62,862 bases of DNA from Candidatus Polarisedimenticolaceae bacterium. Lineage in GTDB: Bacteria > Acidobacteriota > Polarisedimenticolia > Polarisedimenticolales > DASRJG01. The notes under the pieces are model-generated. The model was not told the origin of the DNA. It did not search any database and was given only the letters and a program-made list of their open reading frames with translations. The position numbers and the translations under genes were made by a program. This document shows positions 34,571 to 41,970 of the stretch, piece by piece (position 1 is the first letter of the stretch; every line of letters begins with the position of its first letter). The DNA is taken from contig DASVAW010000044.1 in NCBI GenBank assembly GCA_036376135.1, positions 1 through 62,862 of the forward strand. The letters run 5' to 3'.

Positions 34571-37519
34571 TCAGAAGTTCAGACTCGCGCCCACACGGAT
34601 GATCCTCGGGCTGAGGGTCTCCGTGATCGCGTTGGTGTTCCCCGCCGAGTTCACGCGCGGCTTCTGCGAGAGCACCGTGTTGCGGTCGAAGACGTTGAAC
34701 ATGTCCGCCCGCAGCTCCAGCACGCCCCCTTTCTGGAGCTTCACGTTCTTCGCGAAGCCGAGGTCGAACGTCCAGAGGGTGTCGTACCTCGCGTCCCCGA
34801 TCTCGCCGATCTGGACGTCCTTCCCGCTCGCGCGATGCATGTACGGGATGCCGTACCCCTGGCGAACGTAGAGGTTCCCGGAGAGCGTCATGTCCCGCGG
34901 AAGCTGGTAGAGGCCGTTGACGTTCGCCTGCCAGCGGCTCGTGCCGAGCCAGACGCCGTCCTTGGTCCCCGAGCCGACCGACGGGATCGAGACCTCTCCG
35001 CCGGGCTCGGTGGTGCCGCCCTGGAAGTTGGTCGGGTCGGAGATCCCCTGGGTCCCGCTGAACTCCTGGGTCCAGTCGTTCACCGCCACGTATCCGCGCA
35101 GCATCCACCGGTTCGACAGCCGTTTGGTGGCGGTGATCTCGAGCCCCTTGTAACGCTGCTCGTACCCGGGGCGGTTGGTCAGGAAGCTGGGGCTTCCGTC
35201 GTTGGTGAGAAGCTCCCCCGCCGGGCTGAGGGTGCAGAACGGCTCGCTGTAGGGGGTCCCGTCCGGGAAGGTTCCCGACACGGTGGCGGAACAGTCGTAG
35301 AAGCTCGCGTCGATCGGCCGAAGCTCCCCGGTCGCCTCGAAGTGGGGGACGTCGTAGAGCGGTCCCGCGGCCGCGACCGGCCTGCCGTCGAGGTTCCCTT
35401 CGATCCACCGGTCCCGGTCCCGGTTCCTCCAGAGGATGTTCGCCGCGATCGTGAAGTCGCGCGCGAGCTCGACCTCGGCGCCGAAGATGAACTCGCGGAC
35501 GCGCGGCGCCTCGTAGTCGGGGTCGATCCTGTCCGCGAACAACGTCGGGTCGCACGCCACCACCGAGCCGCCGAGCGCATCGGCGCAATCGGTCGAGAAC
35601 TCCCCGGGATCGACCTTGCGGTTGTCGTTCGCGTCGGCGAACGCGTGCACGAGGTACGCGTACGAGGCCGCGGGGTTGTCGTAGTTGATGTCGCTCACGT
35701 AGAGCTGGTCGACGTACTGGGCGTAGTTGGCCCGGAGGAGCAGGCGCTTGCGGGTGTCGAAGGTGTAGGTCGCGCCGACCCTCGGGCTCACGTCCTTCCA
35801 CGTGAAGACCTCGCTCCCGCCCGCGTAGGAGACGCCCGGAAGGCACGTCGGGCACAGCCCCACCGCCGCGACGTCGGCGGGGGTGTTCTTCCCCTGCTGC
35901 TCGGTGTACGAGAGGCCGGCGGTGACCGCCCAGTTCCCCTTCGTCACGGTGTCGCCGACCCACGCGTTGACGTGTTCCATGTCCACGGCGTAGTCCCGCT
36001 CGCGGTAGAGATAGACGTAGCTGGCGGAGTAGACGAAGTTGTCGAGATTGCTCCACTTCGAGAGCGACTCGACCGTCGTCTTCTTGTAGCGGTAGCCGTA
36101 CTTGACCTCGTGCTCCCATCCCGCCGTGTCGAAGAAGTTCGACCCGCGGACGACGAACTGGTCCTGGGGGCGCACGGTGTCGTAGAGCAGGTAGGACCCG
36201 CTCCACACGTTGTTCTCGTCGTTGAAGATCTGCGCGTCGAGTCCCCCCTTCGGCGTCAGGCTGAACTTGCCGTCGACGTGCCCCGCCTGGAGGGACAGGT
36301 CCCAGTTCGGGTTGATCAGCGCGCTCGCGTAGGCGGTGTAGATCGGTGTGGGCCCCTTCTGGATCCACGTGGTCTCCGCGGGGCGCGTCACCGCGGCGCC
36401 GCGGCCGTCCTTGGCCTTGTTGCCGTTCGAGTAGAACAGCTTCCAGTTCCACCGCGCGCCGACCTGCCCGTGGATCTTCGCGGTCGTGTTCTTCAACTTC
36501 GTCTTGTCCGAGACGTTGGCGACCTGGTTGTCGATGTCGTTCTGCCCGAACCCGACCCAGTACCAGATCTTGTCCTTCAGGATCGGCCCGCCGAACGAGA
36601 CGTTCTTCTCGAAGACCTCGTTCACCTGGTTGTTCGGCGGCAGGTTGTTCCCCGGGAAGAAGGTCTCCGGGTCGGGGGGCGTGACCACGACCCCCTCGGG
36701 TTGCGTGATCGTCTTCACGTCGGACTGCAGTCCCTTCGAGGTGTACCAGAGCCTCAGGTTCCCGGAGAACTCGTTCGTCCCCTGCTTCGTCGTGAAGTTG
36801 AGGCGGGCCCCGCCGTTGGCCTGGTCGACGTCGGCCCCGCCCGTCACGAACCCGATCTCCTCGAAGGTGTTGAAGTCGAAGTAGGTCGGCGACGAGCCGA
36901 CGGCGCCGAGGTCGGTGAATTCGACCCCGTCCATGACCCACGTCGTGTTCGTGCCGTCGTCGCCGTTGCCGACGAAGTTGGATTGCTGTCCGGCCTCGTT
37001 CCCGGCCACGTTCACGCGGTCGGTCGTCACGCCGGGGACGGTCGAGAGGACCGCCCACGGATCGCGCGAGGTCGGGATCTGGCTCACCTCGTCTTGGGTG
37101 AGCACGGTCGCGGTGCCCATGCGCCGCTGGTCGAGCAGCGGGGACTCGGCGGTGACGGTGACGGTCTGGCTCAACTGCGACTCCGGCGTGAGCCGCACCT
37201 GCAGGGACGCGCTCTGGAAGGTGGCGACGTCGACCTGCTCGACCGTCACCTTCGCGAACCCCTTGGCCGAGGCCGTGAGCCGGTAGGCCCCCGGCTCGAG
37301 TCGCACGAATCGGGCCTTCCCGTCCGCACCGGTCGTCGAGGCGCGCGAGAAATCGCCCCCCGCGAGCGTCAGCTCCGCCCCCGCCACCGGCTTCCCCGCG
37401 TCGTCCTTCACCTCGACGAACAGGTTGCCGCGGTACTCCTGCGCGGCGACGGGTGCCGCCGCGAGAAGGACCGCCGCCGCGGCGAATCGCCATCGGTTCC
37501 ATCGTCGTATCCGGTTCAT
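34571..37519 (-). CDS. TonB-dependent receptor with N-terminal carboxypeptidase-regulatory domain (Oar-like)
   Basis: 982 residues. Signal peptide 1-26 (FAAAAVLLAAAPVAAQ). Carboxypeptidase-regulatory Ig-like domain about 29-110 (FVEVKDDAGKPVAGAELTLAGGD... LEPGAYRLTASAKGF), plug about 113-240 (TVTAESPLLDQRR, VLTQDEVSQIPTSRDPWAVLSTVPGV, TTWVMDGVEFTDL), then a long beta-barrel ending in GASLNF with the terminal Phe needed for barrel insertion. Oar-type receptors in Acidobacteriota and Myxococcota handle peptides, proteins or glycans; ligand unknown. ATG follows a perfect AAGGAGGAAGC. Linked with the sulfatase-like paralog 2 in one transcript. Confidence 0.93.
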   Translation of the reverse strand: MNRIRRWNRWRFAAAAVLLAAAPVAAQEYRGNLFVEVKDDAGKPVAGAELTLAGGDFSRASTTGADGKARFVRLEPGAYRLTASAKGFAKVTVEQVDVATFQSASLQVRLTPESQLSQTVTVTAESPLLDQRRMGTATVLTQDEVSQIPTSRDPWAVLSTVPGVTTDRVNVAGNEAGQQSNFVGNGDDGTNTTWVMDGVEFTDLGAVGSSPTYFDFNTFEEIGFVTGGADVDQANGGARLNFTTKQGTNEFSGNLRLWYTSKGLQSDVKTITQPEGVVVTPPDPETFFPGNNLPPNNQVNEVFEKNVSFGGPILKDKIWYWVGFGQNDIDNQVANVSDKTKLKNTTAKIHGQVGARWNWKLFYSNGNKAKDGRGAAVTRPAETTWIQKGPTPIYTAYASALINPNWDLSLQAGHVDGKFSLTPKGGLDAQIFNDENNVWSGSYLLYDTVRPQDQFVVRGSNFFDTAGWEHEVKYGYRYKKTTVESLSKWSNLDNFVYSASYVYLYRERDYAVDMEHVNAWVGDTVTKGNWAVTAGLSYTEQQGKNTPADVAAVGLCPTCLPGVSYAGGSEVFTWKDVSPRVGATYTFDTRKRLLLRANYAQYVDQLYVSDINYDNPAASYAYLVHAFADANDNRKVDPGEFSTDCADALGGSVVACDPTLFADRIDPDYEAPRVREFIFGAEVELARDFTIAANILWRNRDRDRWIEGNLDGRPVAAAGPLYDVPHFEATGELRPIDASFYDCSATVSGTFPDGTPYSEPFCTLSPAGELLTNDGSPSFLTNRPGYEQRYKGLEITATKRLSNRWMLRGYVAVNDWTQEFSGTQGISDPTNFQGGTTEPGGEVSIPSVGSGTKDGVWLGTSRWQANVNGLYQLPRDMTLSGNLYVRQGYGIPYMHRASGKDVQIGEIGDARYDTLWTFDLGFAKNVKLQKGGVLELRADMFNVFDRNTVLSQKPRVNSAGNTNAITETLSPRIIRVGASLNF

Positions 37520-37733
37520 GCTTCCTCCTTGCTCGACGGCGAATGGAGCGCGCGCCGAGTGCGCCGCCTTCCACGCAACGGCTCTGCCACCGAGGGGTCC
37601 GCCGGGACGGCGGCGACGGCCTGCTCGCCGCACGCATCGTCCGATTCGCCGATTCGACGTTCCGGCGCGTCCGGTTTCCCGTAGACCTCCAAGAATCCGG
37701 GGCGCATGCCGCGCCGCCGGGGGAGGTGTCGCC

Positions 37734-39755
37734 GTGCGCTTCGCCCTCGTGCTCGCACTGGTCGCGCTGTCCGCCGGGTGCGGCGCCGCGAGCTCGCCTC
37801 GCCCGCGCGACGTGGTCGTGATCACCGTCGACACCTGGCGCCACGACGCCGCGGGGTTCGCGGGGAACGCGCGGATCCGAACCCCCGCGATCGACCGCCT
37901 CGCCGCCGAGGGGATCGTCTTCTCGAACGCCCGGGCGCACGCGGTGGTCACGCTCCCGTCCCACGCGTCGCTGCTGACCGGACGCCTGCCGTTCGAGCAC
38001 GGCGCCCGGGACAACGGAGGGTTCGCGCTGAACGAACGGAGCCCCACGCTCGCGAGCTGGCTCCGGGCGCGCGGGTTCCGGACGGCGGCGTTCGTGTCGG
38101 CGTTCCCTCTGGATGGGCGGTTCGGGCTCGATGCCGGGTTCGACCTCTACGACGATGCCGTCGGCGCGGCGGGCTCGGGCGCCGCCGATGCCCTCGCGCA
38201 GCGCGACGGGGCCGCCACCGTCGCTCTCGCCCTGGCGTGGTGGCGCGCGAACCCGTCGCCGAGATTCCTATGGGTGCACGTCTTCACCCCCCACTTCCCC
38301 TACGACGCTCCCGAGCCGTTCGCCTCGCGGTGGCCCGACCAGCCGTACTTCGCGGAGGTCGAGCGGACCGACGCCGAGCTCGCTCCGCTGCTCGAGGCCC
38401 TGCGCGCGGAGCCCGGCCCGGGTCCCCTCGTCGTGCTGACCGCCGACCACGGCGAGTCCCTCGGCGAACACGGCGAGGCGACGCACGGCCTGTTCGCCTA
38501 CGACGCCACGGCGAAGGTGCCGCTGGTCGTCTGGGAGCGCGGCACGCTCGCCCCCGCCGCCGTCGATCGCCCGGTCGGCCACGTCGACGTCGTGCCCACG
38601 GTCTGCGCGCGGCTGGGGATCGCCGCACCCGACGGACTTCCCGGCCGCTCGCTTCTCGACGGCGGCGAGGTCGCCGACACGTACGTCGAGGCGATGGCGG
38701 CCCACCTGCACCGCGGGGCCGCCCCCCTCGCGGCGGTCGTGCGCGGGCGCTACAAGGCGATCCGGCTCCCCGAGCCCGAGCTGTACGACCTCGAGGCCGA
38801 CCCCGGAGAGCGCCGCAATCTCGCCCCGGTGGAGACCTCGCGTTACGAGGCCCTGGTCGCCGACCTCCCGAAGGAGGCGTACGGCGGTCTCGCCGCCGCT
38901 CCCGTCGACGACGACGCCGCGGCGCGCCTTCGCTCCCTCGGGTATCTCGTCGGAACCTCCGATCGCGCCGGCGTCGAGGACCCCAAGCACCTCGTCGAGG
39001 AGGACCGTGCGATCGACGCGGCGCTCGGAGCGTGGCGGCGCGGGGACCGGGACGCGGCCGTCACCGGGCTGCGCCGGCTCCTCGAGCGCCGCCCCCGCTG
39101 CGCCCCCGCGCGCTCGCACCTCGCGGGATTCCTCACGGACCTCGGCCGCCTCGACGAGGCCGCCGAGGCGCTCGCGCCGGCCACGGACGAGACGAGCCGG
39201 GTGCGGCGCGCGCTTCTGATGCTGCGCCGGGGCGACACCGCCGCGGCATCGGCGCTCCTCGCCCCGTTCGGCGATTCGGCCGACCCGGAGACGCAGAGCG
39301 CTCTCGGTCGCGTCGCGGCGGTCCTCGGAAACCGGGTCGAGGCGCGCGGTCGTTTCGAGCGGGCGCTCGCCCTCGATCCGACCTACCCGGAGGGTCTCGC
39401 CGATCTCGGCACGTTGCTGCTCGACACGGGGGACGTGGACGGCGCGCGCGCGCGACTCGAGGCGGCCGTGGCGGCCGCACCGTCGCTCGCGGAGGCCTGG
39501 AACGGGCTCGGCGTCGTCCGCGCCCGGTCGGCCGACGACGCCGGCGCGATCGATGCGTGGGACCGCGCGGTCGAAGCGGACCCGACCCTCGCCGACGCCT
39601 GGTTCAACCTGGCCGCGGCTTCGGCACGGGGACGGGCCTGGGGGCGCGCGGCCGCGGCGCTCGAGCGATACGCCGCGCTCGTCGACGGCGAGGACCGCGC
39701 GCGAGCCCTCGAGCTGCTGCGCCGCGTGCGCGCGGGGGAAGGAGGGCGCGGATGA
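37734..39755 (+). CDS. sulfatase-fold lipoprotein with C-terminal TPR module, paralog 3
   Basis: 673 residues from a GTG preceded by GGGGGAGGTGTCGCC. Lipobox LSAGC (C16). TVDTWRHDAAGF (metal Asp D33), VTLPSHASLLTG with T73 at the formylglycine position, and TADHGESLGEHGEATHG. Linker SLGYLVG...EDPKH, then TPRs about 425-673 (GRFERALALDPTYPEGLADLGTLLLDTGDVDGARARLE). Same architecture as paralogs 1 and 2. First of three overlapping genes with a small secreted protein and a VWFA-related protein. Divergent from the TonB receptor across 214 bases that hold only a short CGATTCG direct repeat and presumably both promoters. Confidence 0.85.
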   Translation: MRFALVLALVALSAGCGAASSPRPRDVVVITVDTWRHDAAGFAGNARIRTPAIDRLAAEGIVFSNARAHAVVTLPSHASLLTGRLPFEHGARDNGGFALNERSPTLASWLRARGFRTAAFVSAFPLDGRFGLDAGFDLYDDAVGAAGSGAADALAQRDGAATVALALAWWRANPSPRFLWVHVFTPHFPYDAPEPFASRWPDQPYFAEVERTDAELAPLLEALRAEPGPGPLVVLTADHGESLGEHGEATHGLFAYDATAKVPLVVWERGTLAPAAVDRPVGHVDVVPTVCARLGIAAPDGLPGRSLLDGGEVADTYVEAMAAHLHRGAAPLAAVVRGRYKAIRLPEPELYDLEADPGERRNLAPVETSRYEALVADLPKEAYGGLAAAPVDDDAAARLRSLGYLVGTSDRAGVEDPKHLVEEDRAIDAALGAWRRGDRDAAVTGLRRLLERRPRCAPARSHLAGFLTDLGRLDEAAEALAPATDETSRVRRALLMLRRGDTAAASALLAPFGDSADPETQSALGRVAAVLGNRVEARGRFERALALDPTYPEGLADLGTLLLDTGDVDGARARLEAAVAAAPSLAEAWNGLGVVRARSADDAGAIDAWDRAVEADPTLADAWFNLAAASARGRAWGRAAAALERYAALVDGEDRARALELLRRVRAGEGGRG

Positions 39756-40324
39756 CCGCGACGGCGCTTGTCGCGATCGTGCTCGCCGCCTCGATCGGCG
39801 ACGATTCGACGACCTTCTTCAGCGAAGGGGGCGACGTCCTCCTCGGCGCGGACACCCGCGCGGCCGCGAACACACCCGCGGATGCGGAGCTCGTCCCGCT
39901 GCTCGTCGTGGTGCTCCAGCGGGGGAAGGGGTCGCTGACGCTGACGCGGGAGAGCTTCGAGCTCTTCTTCCCCGACGGGACGCGCCTGCCCGCGGCGGGG
40001 ACGGAGGAGTTCTGGCGCGAGCACCGGAGAGCGCGCGCCGACCGGCGCCTGGGATCGCGATTCCTCGAGGCCGTGTTCGGGCGATGGCCCTCGCCGCCCT
40101 GGCGATGGGCGTCGCTCGACTTCTTCCCGCAGCGGAACGGGCCCACACCCCGGGACGGCCTCGACCTCCGGCTGTCGGAAGGAGCGTTCGGCTATCTCTA
40201 CTTCCGCATTCCGGGCGGCCTCCGGACGCGACGAGGGGCGTCGGCCCAGCTGCTCGTCCGCCCGCGCGGCTCCCCCGCCGCGATGGTCCTCGACCTGCGC
40301 CTCCCCGGCCCGGAGGCGCGATGA
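39752..40324 (+). CDS. secreted hypothetical protein
   Basis: 190 residues; short signal peptide (MTATALVAIVLAASI). The rest is soluble, with beta-like segments (LVPLLVVVLQRGKGSLTLTRESFELFFPDGTRLPA) reminiscent of small Ig-like envelope proteins. Not recognised. ATGA overlaps on both sides with the sulfatase-like gene and the VWFA-related gene indicate tight co-translation, so it probably acts with them in the periplasm. Confidence 0.72.
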   Translation: MTATALVAIVLAASIGDDSTTFFSEGGDVLLGADTRAAANTPADAELVPLLVVVLQRGKGSLTLTRESFELFFPDGTRLPAAGTEEFWREHRRARADRRLGSRFLEAVFGRWPSPPWRWASLDFFPQRNGPTPRDGLDLRLSEGAFGYLYFRIPGGLRTRRGASAQLLVRPRGSPAAMVLDLRLPGPEAR

Positions 40325-41970
40325 TCGCGCTCGTGCTCGCCGCGGTGGTCGCGCTGCAGGAGAAGGTCGAGGTGACCCTGGTCGAGGTCGTCGTCCGGGC
40401 GACCGACCGCGACGGCGCTCCGGTCCGGACCCTGCTCCCGGAGGACCTGCGGGTCACCGAAGGGCGCGAGCCGAGGAACGTCGCCTTCGTCGAGCCGTTC
40501 CTCGGGACCGGCCGGAGCGCAGCCCCCCCGACGGCGCTCTACGACGCCGCCGGGAGCGCGGTCGCGCCGACGACGGTCCCGGTCGCAGCACCGCTCCCGG
40601 CCCGTCGATTCGTGCTCGCCTTCGACGTCGCGAACAGCCGCGCCCGCGCACGCACGGCCTGGAAGGAAGCGGCCGCCGGCTGGCTGCGCGACGGGGCGCG
40701 GCCGGGAGACCGGTTCGCGGTGGTCCTTCTCGGCTCGGGACCGGAGTGGGTCCGGACGTTCACCGCGGACCCTCGGAAGGCGCTCGAGGCCCTCGAAGCG
40801 GTCGATCTCGCGGGCCGGGGCGGAGAGCGCGATCGCCGTCGCGAAACGACGGCGCTCTGGAACGAGATCGAGTCGTGCGCCTCCGCCGCCGAGAGCGGGT
40901 CGAGGCGGGTCGGCGGCGACGGGAGCGACTGCGCGACCGCGATCCTGGAGCCGGCCGTCGCGCAGTGGAACGCGGAATCGAGAGAGACGCTCGGCGCGCT
41001 GCGCTCGCTCGTCGGGCAACTCGCCGCCGTCCCCGAGCGCAAGCAGGTGCTCCTGTTCTCGGACGGCTGGTACGCCGATCCCCCGGCGCAGGCCGCAAGC
41101 CTCCATCTCGCGCTGTTCGGCGCGGGATCGCGCACCCCTCTCACCGGGATCGGCCGGGACCTCGGCCCCGACGTCGCCCTCGAGGCGACCGCGCTGCACG
41201 AGGCGGCGGCACGCGCGGGGGTCGCGGTCTACTCCTTCGACACGCGATCCCCCGCCGAGCGCGGGCACCACGACGGCGTCGAGGTCGAGCGCGGCACGGC
41301 CTCGGGGGCTTTGGGCGCGCACCCCTGGACCGACGCGTACGCGGCGACGAGCGGCGCCCTCGAGGCGCTCGCGAACGAAACCGGCGGCGAGGCGTATTTC
41401 GGAGCGAAGGACCTCGCCGGCAAGATCCTCCGCGCGCAGGGCGCCTACGACGCCCTCCACGTGGTCGGTTTCTACCGGCCCCAGGGGGCCGATCCCGGCG
41501 CGCGGCTGCGGATCGAGCCGGGACGCCGCGGACTCCGACTCGACCACGCGCGGCGCGCACGCGGCCCGGGCGACGAGCCCCGCTCGGCGGGAATCGACCT
41601 GTCGATCCGGGCGCCGGAAACGGGGAGCGCGGAGGACCGGCGCCGTCTCCCGATCACCCTCGACCTCGGGGTGAACGAGCTTCCCCTCCGCAACGTGGAC
41701 GGGACCTGGGGATGCCGCGTCGGCTACTTCGTCCAGGCCTTCCGGCCCGACGGCACCGTGATCGCGGAGGCGTTCGACGAGGCGACGATCGCCCTCGAGA
41801 CGCGGCCGGCGCGCGACGAGGCGCGCCGTTTCCGCCGGCTGGTGACCCTCGACCTCCCGCTCGGCCCCGCCCGGATCCGCGTGCGCGCCGCCGACGACCG
41901 GAGGCTCGTCCTCGCCGATCGCGCGGTGGACGTCACGTTGACCCGGGACGGCGTGCGAGCCGGCTTATAG
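40321..41970 (+). CDS. VWFA-related protein (acidobacterial TIGR03436 type)
   Basis: 549 residues. Signal peptide MIALVLAAVVALQ; N-terminal VEVVVRATDRDGAPVRTLLPEDLRVTEGREPRNVAFVEPF is the start signature of this Acidobacteriota-typical family. A von Willebrand A-like domain follows (about 98-350: RFVLAFDVANSRARARTAW, PERKQVLLFSDGW, AARAGVAVYSFDTRSP, ALEALANETGGEAYF). The MIDAS DxSxS is altered to DVANS, so metal binding may be weak. Then a beta-rich tail. Function unknown; presumed envelope adhesion or assembly. Its 3' end overlaps the ABC permease stop by 6 bp. Confidence 0.86.
   Translation: MIALVLAAVVALQEKVEVTLVEVVVRATDRDGAPVRTLLPEDLRVTEGREPRNVAFVEPFLGTGRSAAPPTALYDAAGSAVAPTTVPVAAPLPARRFVLAFDVANSRARARTAWKEAAAGWLRDGARPGDRFAVVLLGSGPEWVRTFTADPRKALEALEAVDLAGRGGERDRRRETTALWNEIESCASAAESGSRRVGGDGSDCATAILEPAVAQWNAESRETLGALRSLVGQLAAVPERKQVLLFSDGWYADPPAQAASLHLALFGAGSRTPLTGIGRDLGPDVALEATALHEAAARAGVAVYSFDTRSPAERGHHDGVEVERGTASGALGAHPWTDAYAATSGALEALANETGGEAYFGAKDLAGKILRAQGAYDALHVVGFYRPQGADPGARLRIEPGRRGLRLDHARRARGPGDEPRSAGIDLSIRAPETGSAEDRRRLPITLDLGVNELPLRNVDGTWGCRVGYFVQAFRPDGTVIAEAFDEATIALETRPARDEARRFRRLVTLDLPLGPARIRVRAADDRRLVLADRAVDVTLTRDGVRAGL

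Noticed and set aside
34571-38000. Open frame continuing upstream from the sulfatase-like paralog 2 across the TonB receptor (to 38000)
   Set aside because: Out-of-frame reading of the receptor with Arg/Gly-rich composition; the real gene starts at the ATG at 34520 with a lipoprotein signal.
29286-39755. Calling the three alkaline-phosphatase-fold proteins sulfatases
   Set aside because: The formylglycine-forming Cys/Ser and the following Arg are replaced by Thr and His in all three, so the neutral term sulfatase-fold is used.
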